A DNA stretch of 64,000 bases, taken from Paenibacillus sp. Marseille-Q4541. GTDB taxonomy: Bacteria; Bacillota; Bacilli; Paenibacillales; Paenibacillaceae. Within the stretch, counting starts at the first letter, position 1. Every line of letters starts with the position of its first letter. Both the position numbers and the translations under genes were made by a program. This document shows positions 1-9,035 of the stretch, in pieces. The stretch lies in NCBI RefSeq assembly GCF_018310695.1, contig NZ_JAGXCY010000027.1, positions 1 through 64,000 of the forward strand. Direction: 5' to 3'. The notes beneath the pieces were generated by a model, which was given only the letters and a program-made list of their open reading frames with translations, did no database searches and had not been told where the DNA came from.

Positions 1-86
1 TTTTATTTGTTTAAATATAATAGATAATCGCTATATATCTCTAATATTCTTTAATTAATAGCGCTTACTCTATGAATTTCTATATT

Positions 87-103
87 TGTAAAATAATCTA
101 ACA
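87..103 (+). promoter_or_regulatory. TnrA/GlnR-type nitrogen box upstream of asparaginase gene
   Basis: The sequence TGTAA-N7-TAACA fits the TnrA/GlnR consensus TGTNA-N7-TNACA at every fixed position. It lies about 60 bases upstream of the asparaginase start. In B. subtilis the secreted asparaginase gene ansZ is known to be TnrA-controlled, so site and gene agree. Which -10 it serves is unclear: TAGAAT at 109-114 would put the box over the -35 region, while a start near 140 would put it at the usual activating distance. Confidence 0.7.
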
Positions 104-163
104 TCAAATAGAATACAGTTCAACGACATATCCAAAAATCACCTTACCAAGGAGTGGAACTGT

Positions 164-1384
164 ATGAAATCTTACACAAGCCCAAATCTTCCTCCCCGCC
201 GCCATTTCGTTCTCTGGAGTACGGCCGCTCTCACCCTACTTACCCTTACACTAGCCCCTTTCTCTTCATCAGCAAGCGCTGCGACAACGGTCTCCGGAAT
301 AACTTCACCTGTACAATCCACCGCACCTGTCAGAAACACAACAATCCCTCCTATATCCTCAGCAGCACAGACCGAGGCTTTGCCTAATGTTCTTGTCATT
401 GGTACCGGTGGTACGATTGCAGGGCAATCAACAGATGAGACTAGCTTTCTTGATTACAAAGCAGGTTCCCTACCAATCGCTGATATGGTAGGTTCTCTTC
501 CTAATATGAATAAGGTAGCCGATGTAAATACGCTTCAGTTCGGCAATTCCGGTTCCTCCGCATACTCCATGGGTGATCTATATGACTTGTCCTTGTCGGT
601 CGATAAAGCCCTTGAAACCTATGATAGTGTCGTAGTAACCACAGGAACAGATACAATGGAAGAAATCGCTTATTTCCTTGACCTTACTGTTCAAAGTGAC
701 AAACCCGTTATTATTACAGGTTCCATGCGTCCCTGGACTGTAATCGGTTCTGACGCAAAGGCAAATCTATTCAACGCCATCAAACTTGCTGCAAGTGAAC
801 GTACGACTTCCTTTGGTACCGTACTCATGCTGAATGATACCATTCACTTAGCAAGAGGAGTAACCAAAACTAATGATTACCGCACGGATACGTTTGAAAC
901 ACCCATGCTTGGTGCAGTTGGATACATTGATGGAGATCATATCCGCATATATCGTGCCCCTGCCCGGGCAACCGAGTCAGAAGGTACTCTAAAGCCAGTT
1001 TTTGATCTCAGTAAGATATCGAAACAAAAACTAGAGGGTACTAAGGTGGAAATCGCCATTTCCTATCAAGAAGCAGGCAGCGGAGCAATTAAAGGTTTTG
1101 TAGCGGACGGAGCGACAGGAATCGTTACTTCCGGAACAGGTGCTGGTGGAATCTCAAGAGCAATGAGTTCGGAAAGAAACGAAGCAATTAAGGACGGCGT
1201 GGTATTCGTTACTACGACCCGCACGGGTTCTGGCAGTGTTTACAGCGAAGGAGAAGGTGTCATTTCTGGAGATAATCTCAGTGCACAACAAGCCCGTATC
1301 CTCCTGCTATTATCTCTGTCTTTTAGTGACGATTTTGATACGATGAAAGAATGGTTCAGTACATACGGCAAACCGGAAGTTTAA
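164..1384 (+). CDS. ansZ: Secreted type II L-asparaginase
   Basis: Hydrolyses L-asparagine to aspartate and ammonia outside the membrane. A basic N-terminus followed by a hydrophobic stretch (about residues 14-40, ending near SASAA) looks like an export signal, and a Thr/Ser/Pro-rich linker follows. The two family signatures are visible: TGGTIAG at about 81-87 (nucleophilic Thr81) and TGTDTMEE at about 160-167 (Thr162-Asp163). The length of 406 residues fits a type II enzyme with a long leader. Start chosen from AAGGAG eleven bases before ATG. It stands alone, followed by its own terminator, with a TnrA/GlnR-type box upstream that suggests induction when nitrogen is limiting. The type II assignment is firm; the symbol is by analogy to B. 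subtilis. Confidence 0.9.
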   Translation: MKSYTSPNLPPRRHFVLWSTAALTLLTLTLAPFSSSASAATTVSGITSPVQSTAPVRNTTIPPISSAAQTEALPNVLVIGTGGTIAGQSTDETSFLDYKAGSLPIADMVGSLPNMNKVADVNTLQFGNSGSSAYSMGDLYDLSLSVDKALETYDSVVVTTGTDTMEEIAYFLDLTVQSDKPVIITGSMRPWTVIGSDAKANLFNAIKLAASERTTSFGTVLMLNDTIHLARGVTKTNDYRTDTFETPMLGAVGYIDGDHIRIYRAPARATESEGTLKPVFDLSKISKQKLEGTKVEIAISYQEAGSGAIKGFVADGATGIVTSGTGAGGISRAMSSERNEAIKDGVVFVTTTRTGSGSVYSEGEGVISGDNLSAQQARILLLLSLSFSDDFDTMKEWFSTYGKPEV

Positions 1385-1420
1385 TTATACCACTTGCTCT
1401 TATCTCTTATGAATAATAAA

Positions 1421-1454
1421 CAAAACCGTCTGGCATATCGCCTGACGGTTTTGT
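1421..1454 (+). terminator. Rho-independent terminator after ansZ
   Basis: CAAAACCGTC and GACGGTTTTG form a ten-pair outer stem, extended by GG/CC after a T-T mismatch, around a short loop. The 3' arm ends in TTTT. Confidence 0.8.
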
Positions 1455-1560
1455 TACGTGAATCCCTCATCATGGTCACCTTTTCCGATTTATAATATAA
1501 TTAATCCTAGATTCCATTACTATCCTATAGTGACAATTGGCCGAAGGAGATTACGATTTC

Positions 1561-2475
1561 ATGATCATCAACACAAATGAAGTTTATCTGCCCGTGTATG
1601 AAGCACTCGCAAGTGATGTCAGACTGAGAATCATCGAACTACTGTCACATCAAGATATGAACGTGAAGGATCTTGCGCAAGCCCTGAATCTAAGCAGCGC
1701 CATCATGACGATGCATGTCAAAAAGCTAGAAAAAGCAGATATTATTACCTCCACTCTAGTAGCAGGTCAGAATGGTACTAGGAAAATGTGTACGCTGAAT
1801 ACAGATGGTATTGAAATCATCTTCCCTCAAAAGGAGAGAACACGCCGCAGTTTTCATGAATACAGCGTTTCTATAGGTCATTATAGTGATTTCGTAGTTG
1901 AACCTACCTGTGGTCTCGCAACAACGACAAAAGTAATCGGTATGTTTGATGAGCCAAGGTATTTTCTAGATGCAGACAGAGTCAACGCCAAGATCTTGTG
2001 GTTTACGAAAGGGTATGTGGAATATCGAACCGCCAATTTTGTATTAAAGAGTGAGCAACCAACGGAACTTGAAATATCCTTCGAAATTTCATCAGAGGCC
2101 CCTTCTGCTAATGATAATTGGCCATCTGATATCTCCTTCTTCTTCAACGGAGTACGCCTTGGCATCTGGACCAGTCCAGGAGATTTTGGAGGATCACGCG
2201 GCAAGTTCACACCCGAGTGGTGGTGGGACGAAATTAATCAGTATGGTCTGTATAAGGTACTCCGCATTAACAACCAGGGTACGTTCATTGATGGTCAGCA
2301 AATCTCAGACATTACACTGGACGACGTGAATATTCGGGCTAAACAATGGACTTTTCGAATCGCGGTTGAGGAAGATGCTGAACATATCGGAGGAGCCACC
2401 TTGTTTGGAACAGGCTTTGGAAATTACAATCAAGATCTGGTGTTTAAACTATATTATGAAAAAATAGATATATAA
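1561..2475 (+). CDS. ArsR-like winged-helix transcriptional regulator with large C-terminal domain
   Basis: The N-terminal 80 residues form a typical ArsR-type winged helix (LASDVRLRIIELL, then DLAQALNLSSAIMTMHVKKLE, then a wing). No metal-binding cysteine pair is seen. About 220 residues follow that I do not recognise; they are beta-rich, with many Trp and Tyr, and could be a ligand-sensing sandwich. ATG 1561 was chosen because GAAGGAGA lies ten bases before it; the upstream TTG at 1537 has no ribosome site. The gene converges on the large sugar operon and shares the terminator between them. It may control that operon, but this rests on position only. Confidence 0.7.
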   Translation: MIINTNEVYLPVYEALASDVRLRIIELLSHQDMNVKDLAQALNLSSAIMTMHVKKLEKADIITSTLVAGQNGTRKMCTLNTDGIEIIFPQKERTRRSFHEYSVSIGHYSDFVVEPTCGLATTTKVIGMFDEPRYFLDADRVNAKILWFTKGYVEYRTANFVLKSEQPTELEISFEISSEAPSANDNWPSDISFFFNGVRLGIWTSPGDFGGSRGKFTPEWWWDEINQYGLYKVLRINNQGTFIDGQQISDITLDDVNIRAKQWTFRIAVEEDAEHIGGATLFGTGFGNYNQDLVFKLYYEKIDI

Positions 2476-2476
2476 A

Positions 2477-2529
2477 AAAGCAAATCCCATCTCCCGGCGA
2501 TGTGAAGCCTGGGGATGGGATTTGCTTTT
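2477..2529. terminator. Bidirectional terminator between regulator and sugar operon
   Basis: A long stem pairs AAAGCAAATCCCATC with GATGGGATTTGCTTT, plus further CC/GG pairs. It has A-runs on the left and T-runs on the right, so it can end both the plus-strand regulator and the minus-strand operon. Confidence 0.85.
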
Positions 2530-2579
2530 GGTTGTTTGCCATATGATATTCAAGCACAGCGATTTTGCATGAAATTTAA

Positions 2580-3572
2580 TTACTCCCCTGCAATCCCGCT
2601 TCGTTCCACACTCTCCACAAAATATCGCTGTGTAAACATATAAAGAATGAGGACAGGAAGCAGCGTGAGTACTGCCGCTGCCATGATTTGATTTTGCAGC
2701 GTTGGTGCAAGCCCAATGGCACTACTAGCAGAAATGTTTTGAGTTGCCTGTTGAAATTCAAGATTGGCATTTCCATTAAACAACGCCATGTTTTGGGCCA
2801 AATTAAAATATTCAGGTACCAGCAAATACATATTCGGTTGAAACAAATCGTTCCAGTGCCATACCACGGAAAATAGGAATACAACAAGCATGGCTGGTTT
2901 GGCTAATGGAAACATGATGGTCCAGTACGTCCGAAATGCGCCCGCCCCATCGATACGCGCTGCCTCCTCAAATACGGAAGGGAGTCTACGATAGAACTGA
3001 ACGAAGATAAGAACAAACAGTGCTCCCTTCAGTCCATGCCCCAGAGCGGAAGGTACGATAAATGGTAAATGTGTGTTCACCCATCCCAGATCTAGAAAAA
3101 ACGTGAACAAAGGAACTACAATCGTTTGCGGTGGAACCAGGAATGTAAAAACGACGAGCGCCATCCAAAAGGCTTGCCCTGGAAAACGATAACGAGCAAA
3201 ACCGTACCCGACGAGAGAACAACTTAATACTTGCAATACAGCACTACCAAACGAAATGATCGTGCTATTCAGCAGTCCTCGCCAAAAATTAATTTCCTGC
3301 ATCGCAATACTGTAATTAATTAAGCTAAACTCCTTGGGAATCCATCGAATCGTCGCGTCAGCAATATCCTGAGGCCGCATGAGCGACTTGGACACCATAT
3401 AAAGTAACGGGTACATAAATACAAAGGACAAACTTAAGATGGTGAGATAGAATAAAATCCCTTTGATGGTTTGGCCTGACTTTCGTACCGTACGAATTTG
3501 CCAACCTAGCTGCTGCTTATCAGATGCAACTTCAGAAGGCAGCGTCAGTCTTTGAATAACCGATTTGAACAT
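2580..3572 (-). CDS. Carbohydrate ABC transporter permease, MalG type (second pair)
   Basis: An inner-membrane subunit of a CUT1-type sugar importer. It has six predicted membrane segments and the cytoplasmic EAA loop (EEAARIDGAGAFRTYWTIMFP, about 202-222) that docks the ATPase. At 330 residues it is longer than most MalG proteins because of a 35-residue N-terminal cytoplasmic extension. Start ATG has AGGGAGGG upstream. It is the last gene of the nine-gene operon, two bases after its partner permease. No ATPase is encoded in the operon, so a shared MsmX-type ATPase elsewhere is likely. The substrate is unknown. Confidence 0.9.
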   Translation of the reverse strand: MFKSVIQRLTLPSEVASDKQQLGWQIRTVRKSGQTIKGILFYLTILSLSFVFMYPLLYMVSKSLMRPQDIADATIRWIPKEFSLINYSIAMQEINFWRGLLNSTIISFGSAVLQVLSCSLVGYGFARYRFPGQAFWMALVVFTFLVPPQTIVVPLFTFFLDLGWVNTHLPFIVPSALGHGLKGALFVLIFVQFYRRLPSVFEEAARIDGAGAFRTYWTIMFPLAKPAMLVVFLFSVVWHWNDLFQPNMYLLVPEYFNLAQNMALFNGNANLEFQQATQNISASSAIGLAPTLQNQIMAAAVLTLLPVLILYMFTQRYFVESVERSGIAGE

Positions 3573-3574
3573 GG

Positions 3575-4450
3575 CTACGCCCTCCCTTCCATCTGCAGCA
3601 AACTTTTTCGAAATAAGAAAAAGATCAAGGCAAGCACGATTGAAATAACAACGAAATAAATCCAGCCCATGGCGGAACCATAAGCATAGTTATTGGACTT
3701 AAACACATTGTTCATAATGTGATTCATGATGTAATTGTCCGTTTTGGTAAAAGAGTTCACCACACTGTAGAGTGTGTTTACGAATATCATTGGCATGATC
3801 ATCGGGAAAGTAATCTTCCAGAAGGACTCCCATTTCGTAGCTCCGTCACATTTAGCTGCTTCATATAGCGAAGGAGATATCGTCTGAAGTCCAGCAATAA
3901 AGATGAGAATCTGCACTCCTGCATCCCACATGACCAAGGTAAGAGAATCAGCATATTGCAATAAGGGACCAAGTAGGGCACCTGGAATAAAATCATTCAG
4001 CATCCCAAACAATCCGTACTGATAAAAAATGGGTAGCTGAGCTGCCCCTTGCTCCAGAAGTTCTCTTAATATGGCACCGGATGCAATAATAACAGGCAGA
4101 AAGAAAATTCCTCGAAAGATGACTCTTCCTTTAAAATTCCGATTAAGCAGCAGCGCACTAAACATGGCAAAGATCAAAATGAGCGGTACCTGTGTCAGCA
4201 TAGTGGTCATTGTTTTTTGTAATAAGGGTAAAAAATCAACATCTGTCGTAAAAGCTGCCCGATAATTCGTAAAACCGGTATACTCAGCAACCAGCCCTTT
4301 TTCTGTGACGGTCAGATTATTTAAGGAATAATAAAAGGACTGGCCTAAGGGATAAGCCATAAACAGGATAAATCCAATAATCCATATAGAAATAAATCCA
4401 TACCCCTCTAAAATATGTCTGCCTCGCATGGAGAGCTTCGATTTCCACAT
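3575..4450 (-). CDS. Sugar ABC transporter permease, MalF/UgpA type (second pair)
   Basis: The MalF-like partner of the permease that follows it. It has six membrane segments and a degenerate EAA loop (YEAAKCDGATKWESFWKITFP, about 196-216). Its 291 residues are standard for the family. It starts three bases after the DUF5696 gene, so the two are probably translationally coupled. The operon also carries another complete permease pair at 9.0-10.8 kb, so this one either forms a second importer channel or serves a different binding protein. Confidence 0.9.
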   Translation of the reverse strand: MWKSKLSMRGRHILEGYGFISIWIIGFILFMAYPLGQSFYYSLNNLTVTEKGLVAEYTGFTNYRAAFTTDVDFLPLLQKTMTTMLTQVPLILIFAMFSALLLNRNFKGRVIFRGIFFLPVIIASGAILRELLEQGAAQLPIFYQYGLFGMLNDFIPGALLGPLLQYADSLTLVMWDAGVQILIFIAGLQTISPSLYEAAKCDGATKWESFWKITFPMIMPMIFVNTLYSVVNSFTKTDNYIMNHIMNNVFKSNNYAYGSAMGWIYFVVISIVLALIFFLFRKSLLQMEGRA

Positions 4451-4453
4451 ACC

Positions 4454-6883
4454 TTATGCTCCCCCTCCTTCATGCACGGCGTATCCGAGCGCAGGTACAT
4501 CCACTCCATCCGCCTCAAATGACTTTGTACTATAATTAACATAAACCGATGTCCCATTACTGTAGGTCGTTACATATACTTGGCTTTCGATTTCATTGTG
4601 ATCTGTTATTGCTGCTCCATCCAAATGCTGATAGAGCTCCTGCAGCTGACCAAATTCTTCTGCTGCCACTGTCGTCCAGTAAGTATATTCCGAGCTCCAC
4701 AGCTCATCTTCCATCGTCCGCTGCAATTGGCTCGTAGGCTGATACGTCAGTCGCATACTTGGCAGTGCCCCGTATTCAATCATACGAAGCTTTTCCATTA
4801 CCGCATCGTCTCTCAGATTAGTTGGACTTGCAGTGTAAGGAATGAGACCCCGAAGTACAATTTGGTAAAAAGGAACCGTTTCATCTGAAAAAATAAAATG
4901 ACTGGAATCCAGCGGGGCATGATCAATGTTGTCGATATGTCCATAAGTATAAGCATTCCCGTAACTTACTCCTGTTTGAAGTTCTGCCGCGCGTACCGTA
5001 TCAACCGCATTGATCCATTTTTCCGCAATGCTCTGTCTTGTAGAAATGCTTTTTGGATCGAGATCCGAAAAAAGTGTTTCTCCCCAGTAGGCAAACTGAA
5101 TTCCTGCAACACCTAACTTTTTGAATTTGTCTTTTTCCTTATTTACATATTTCTCAATGATTCGATCCGGTTTGAGCCAGTAAAATATTTCACTGTTATC
5201 ATTCCAACCACTGGACACCTCATAACCTGAGCTTACAGCAAGCTCACGATCCATCCCTCTGATGCCGTCTTTATTTTTACGAATACCCCCACTGTCTTCA
5301 AAAGCGCGAGCATAGTTGGCTTCTACATATAGATTAATGCCATGACCCTTCGCATAAGCGGTAAGCTCTTGGAGATCCTTTTCTCCTCCGAGCTTTTTAG
5401 AGATAGGAAAATGTTTCGGTTGATCTCCGTATAATCCGTCCTTACCATATCCCTCGAGCGTAATTCTCAGATTCGTCATACCCTCTTTAGCAAAATGGTC
5501 AATCATCTCCTGTGCCTCGCGGAAGGTAGTCATCTCGATAAATGTTTTCCCGATAATTTCATCTCGCGTAATCCCTCCAACCAAACGAATCGACATGGTT
5601 GAGGCATCTTCGGTAATCGGTGTAACACCTTTACTTGAAGTCAAATACTCACGATAAGCTTTCGCCATCCCTACGTAATCGGCATCTTCACCTTGCAGTA
5701 ATACATACTGGGCACGTCTTTCTCCTGGAATGCGTTCTCCTTGATAAAAAGGAATCTGACCCGAGGATCCGATAAAAATGACGTCATCTTTCCGGTATAC
5801 AAATTCGGAAGACACCCTGTACAGCGGGATGTTTCGAATGCCGGAAGGTGTAGCATTAATTTTGGCATCATAATCGCCTTCGGTCACGATCCCTAGAAAG
5901 CCGACATCTTCGCGGTAATTTCCAAATACCGGCATCGCAATATTTTCCTTGGGGGGATTTACTTTACGTGAATTCGCATCGATACTGGAATGCCCCGCGC
6001 TAACATAAATCGGATCACTGCCGTAGACATATTCCGAATAACCGGAATAAAACATCGGATGATCCTTTTTATATTCAATCAGTGCTCCTGAGCCATCCGG
6101 AATAAAAAGCGCACCTTTATCTTGACCACTAGCTGCATTAAAGAAAGGCAGCGGTTCAAGACTTACAATGCGTGCAGTACCCGTTTCTTTGATAGATTCT
6201 TCTGGTATAACCACTTCAAGTCCGCTATCCAGAAGTCTGTACTCCATAGAAATCTCGAGTTTTTCTACGGACAGCAAGAAGTGCAATTTAGCTCCTTGCT
6301 CCGTATATTCAATGGTCAGTTCATTTTCTTTTTCTTTTAACGTGTGTGTCTGAACCGTATCGGCTCCCTCGGTGTATTTAATATGAAGTGGTGAGTCCAT
6401 ATATTTCTTGTTGTTAGGCATTGTCGTTCGATCTACTTGAGGTGCCCCAAGCCATTCTTTGCCTGTAATTTTATCGATTAGCCTGATGTTTCCTGTTTTC
6501 TCATCAATATAAAGTTCGAGCTTCTCATTCTCCGTCACTTTCTTTGTTGCTGAAATCGGATAAGGTCCGAGAGACAAAATTGGTTGAACCTTCCCTGTTC
6601 CAGCAGAAACTTCCCCTTCGTCCGCTGCACTCACATCTCCTGTAACTTCACCCGGTTCCTCTATTTTTTCTGCCTGTTCGGCTCCCTGCACCGCTGCATC
6701 CTCGATAGATTCAGTATCCATCTCCTCTGAAGTCGTCTTCGTATCTTCTAAGGCGAGCTGAATGGAACCTTTCCATTCTGTACTCGTTTGGTTGGACTGG
6801 CCTGCCGCTGAACCGAAGTAGGGATTCGAGCTGAACCAAAGCACCAGAGCAAGAAAAAATGTCCATTTGCTTTTCATCCGCAT
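4454..6883 (-). CDS. Secreted DUF5696 protein, glycosidase-like
   Basis: About 809 residues with a signal peptide (basic start, hydrophobic core, ending near FGSAAG). An acidic, low-complexity linker of about 60 residues follows, then the DUF5696 region: an N-terminal beta part (ELYIDEKTGNIRLIDKITG) and a part that reads like a TIM barrel (TNLRITLEGYG, NLYVEANYARAF, GVAGIQFAYWGE, ISTRQSIAEKW). The organisation recalls large retaining glycosidases such as GH101/GH129, but I cannot name catalytic residues and no enzyme activity is claimed. ATG 6883 was preferred to the GTG abutting the previous stop because AAGGTAGG sits eight bases upstream. Its place among sugar permeases suggests it works on the imported glycan. 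Confidence 0.7.
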   Translation of the reverse strand: MRMKSKWTFFLALVLWFSSNPYFGSAAGQSNQTSTEWKGSIQLALEDTKTTSEEMDTESIEDAAVQGAEQAEKIEEPGEVTGDVSAADEGEVSAGTGKVQPILSLGPYPISATKKVTENEKLELYIDEKTGNIRLIDKITGKEWLGAPQVDRTTMPNNKKYMDSPLHIKYTEGADTVQTHTLKEKENELTIEYTEQGAKLHFLLSVEKLEISMEYRLLDSGLEVVIPEESIKETGTARIVSLEPLPFFNAASGQDKGALFIPDGSGALIEYKKDHPMFYSGYSEYVYGSDPIYVSAGHSSIDANSRKVNPPKENIAMPVFGNYREDVGFLGIVTEGDYDAKINATPSGIRNIPLYRVSSEFVYRKDDVIFIGSSGQIPFYQGERIPGERRAQYVLLQGEDADYVGMAKAYREYLTSSKGVTPITEDASTMSIRLVGGITRDEIIGKTFIEMTTFREAQEMIDHFAKEGMTNLRITLEGYGKDGLYGDQPKHFPISKKLGGEKDLQELTAYAKGHGINLYVEANYARAFEDSGGIRKNKDGIRGMDRELAVSSGYEVSSGWNDNSEIFYWLKPDRIIEKYVNKEKDKFKKLGVAGIQFAYWGETLFSDLDPKSISTRQSIAEKWINAVDTVRAAELQTGVSYGNAYTYGHIDNIDHAPLDSSHFIFSDETVPFYQIVLRGLIPYTASPTNLRDDAVMEKLRMIEYGALPSMRLTYQPTSQLQRTMEDELWSSEYTYWTTVAAEEFGQLQELYQHLDGAAITDHNEIESQVYVTTYSNGTSVYVNYSTKSFEADGVDVPALGYAVHEGGGA

Positions 6884-6892
6884 GATTAACAC

Positions 6893-7510
6893 CTACCTTC
6901 GGAAGTTCATTTCTCTAAACAATTCAATAATGAATTGAATGAGCTGATTGATCAGACCAAACATAAGTATGCCGATAAACCACAATATCGCGATTCCGAT
7001 CATACTAAGCAGCGTAATAAATACCAGCTTTCCAAATTCAAAATCATGAATTTTTTTCACTTTGAGCAGCAATAGCCATACCGTCCATACGAGCACTGCA
7101 TTCACTAGAAAAGAATACGTAGAATACTCTTGCAGTGAAAATACAAAGGTAAGCAACGTAATCGGTACAATGAAGAGTGTGTAGGGTACGAGTGCAAAGG
7201 CGCTTCCCACAACCACTTCCTTGAATTTTCCTTCTCCATCAAGAATGGCGCTCACTCCCCAGTTGGATACACACCAGGTAAACCAGGGTACGACAATCCA
7301 GACAAACTCATGAAAGTATGAAATTTCATAGGGCTCCCTAGTTTCAAATGCGTATCCTGTCAGTACAAGAGACAACATTCGAGCTACATATGCTAGAAGC
7401 ACCACGATGATCGCATCACGCCACCGAATACGATTCGGTTTTTGTATCTCCTCGAAAAAATCAAAGGGATGCCTTAGTACACCAAACATCATTTGCGCTG
7501 TTGTTCTCAT
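6893..7510 (-). CDS. Yip1-family integral membrane protein
   Basis: A 205-residue protein with about five hydrophobic segments (for example AIIVVLLAYVARMLSLVL, FVWIVVPWFTWCVSNW, and TLLSMIGIAILWFIGILMFG near the C-terminus). The MFGVLRHPFDFFEEIQKPNR opening is typical of bacterial Yip1-domain proteins. Its role is not known. The start overlaps the stop of the NHL-repeat gene as ATGA, so the two are translationally coupled, which suggests their products act together in the membrane. Confidence 0.75.
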   Translation of the reverse strand: MRTTAQMMFGVLRHPFDFFEEIQKPNRIRWRDAIIVVLLAYVARMLSLVLTGYAFETREPYEISYFHEFVWIVVPWFTWCVSNWGVSAILDGEGKFKEVVVGSAFALVPYTLFIVPITLLTFVFSLQEYSTYSFLVNAVLVWTVWLLLLKVKKIHDFEFGKLVFITLLSMIGIAILWFIGILMFGLINQLIQFIIELFREMNFRR

Positions 7511-9024
7511 TTTGCCTGGCCCCCTTTCATTGTGTGATCTCCAGGAAGGCGAGAAAGTGTAAACGTTTCGTTCTCTTCACTGCTCTTATTAGCACGAACT
7601 TTTCGTAATATACCTCTTATTAATCTAGGTGCTAGATAACGCAATATTAGCAATAGAACGATGACCCCTCCGCTGATCCAAGCAAAATATTCCCTGATCC
7701 ATTCTTTGCGGTATTCATGAAATGCATCGGAGTATTCTCCCCGGGCGCCAGCCAGTTTAAAATAACTCATCGCATCCTTGTAGCGCTGTGCCTTGTAGAG
7801 AGACTTGCCAATCGCAAAGTAAGCAAGATCGAAGTTTCCATTTTGCTGCAATACTTGCTGCCAGAGACCTTCTGCTTCTTCATACCTTCCGTCAACGTAC
7901 AGCTTCGAAGCAGCATGAACGGTGTCAGCAAAAGGAGTGGTACGGAACAGATCAACCCGATTCCTTCCTTTATCCACCACATAAATCGTACCTTTACTTG
8001 ACTGCGCAATACTTGACGGCGTAACAAACAAACCATTTTGTTCTCCCAGTCCGCCAAATACAAATAGCAACGTTCCTAATTTGTCGTATTGATAAATTTT
8101 GCTGTTTAATAAATCTAATGCCGTCATAACCCCGTTCTGATCTACCGTAATATCAATAAAAGCTGGAATGGAATCTCCTTTCTGAAAAGAAGGATCTCCA
8201 TATACCTTAGCTCCTGAGCCAAGCGTATCCACTCCAACAGGAGATAATCGTTTAATCTGATTAGTCACAGTGCCGAGCGTTGTTGTATAAATAAACCCTT
8301 CCTTATCCTGCACTGCGTTCGAGAATTCGAGCGGTTTGGTAGTTGCAAGTTTCGCCTTCTGTTCATCGGTTGCCAGCATCCGTATAAACAATCTGCTCCA
8401 GCTGAATCCGATATGATTGGCCCCATAGAATCCTCTAAACTGCCCATTCGGATCAATTTGGATGAGCCCCTGCGTATTTCCGTCACTCACGACAAACATA
8501 TAACCGCGTTTATCTACCAGTAGCTTGGAAGGAGAATAGGAAAAACCTGCACCAAGCAGCGGGCTTTCTGGTTTTGCAAACTCTCGCAGATAAGTACCTT
8601 CTGCATTAAAAACGACAATTCGCTGATTTTTGGTATCCGCTACATAAATGGTACCGTCTTCGGTAACAAACACACCTTTCGGTTCGTTTAATTTCCCTTT
8701 CCCTTCTTCTACGCCCATCACTTGTTTCAGCTTGCCATCTTCGGAGAGATGCACAATCCGGCTGTTACCGGTATCCACGATGTAAAGAGAATCATCGGTT
8801 CCTACAAAAATATCTTCTGGTGCATTCAGCGGACCTGATTCCAGTTCAACCCCTTCAATGGAACGATCATACAAATACCCGTTGATGGAGTGTACACGAT
8901 CACCATGTGTATTTTCTGTATAACCATCATAAGGTGCGTCTGCGTAAGAGAAGGAAGGCGCGCACAATACAAAGCAAAGGAGCACTGCACATAATAAACA
9001 TCCATTTCGCAGCCAACGTTTCAT
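7507..9024 (-). CDS. NHL-repeat and TPR-like protein with C-terminal membrane anchor
   Basis: A 505-residue protein with a signal peptide (1 to about 28, ending SYADA). Repeated beta-propeller blades of the NHL type fill about residues 60-350 (LNAPEDIFVGTDDSLYIVDTGNSRIV, LNEPKGVFVTEDGTIYVADTKNQRIV, VTPSSIAQSSKGTIYVVDKGRNRV as blade fragments). A TPR-like helical pair follows at about 365-430 (LYVDGRYEEAEGLW, IGKSLYKAQRYKDAM), then one membrane span at about 447-465 and a basic cytoplasmic tail. It probably presents the propeller outside the cell as a binding or scaffold module. The start has a GGGGGG-type ribosome site. It lies between the first permease pair and the Yip1-like gene. Confidence 0.75.
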   Translation of the reverse strand: MKRWLRNGCLLCAVLLCFVLCAPSFSYADAPYDGYTENTHGDRVHSINGYLYDRSIEGVELESGPLNAPEDIFVGTDDSLYIVDTGNSRIVHLSEDGKLKQVMGVEEGKGKLNEPKGVFVTEDGTIYVADTKNQRIVVFNAEGTYLREFAKPESPLLGAGFSYSPSKLLVDKRGYMFVVSDGNTQGLIQIDPNGQFRGFYGANHIGFSWSRLFIRMLATDEQKAKLATTKPLEFSNAVQDKEGFIYTTTLGTVTNQIKRLSPVGVDTLGSGAKVYGDPSFQKGDSIPAFIDITVDQNGVMTALDLLNSKIYQYDKLGTLLFVFGGLGEQNGLFVTPSSIAQSSKGTIYVVDKGRNRVDLFRTTPFADTVHAASKLYVDGRYEEAEGLWQQVLQQNGNFDLAYFAIGKSLYKAQRYKDAMSYFKLAGARGEYSDAFHEYRKEWIREYFAWISGGVIVLLLILRYLAPRLIRGILRKVRANKSSEENETFTLSRLPGDHTMKGGQAK

Positions 9025-9035
9025 ATGCTCCCCCC

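Noticed and set aside
58..72. Second cre-like site (GTAAGCGCTATT, minus strand) upstream of the asparaginase gene
   Set aside because: It lacks several fixed positions and lies close to the window edge; too weak to call.
154..399. Two open frames overlapping the start of the asparaginase gene on both strands
   Set aside because: They are out-of-frame shadows without ribosome sites; the asparaginase frame carries the family motifs.
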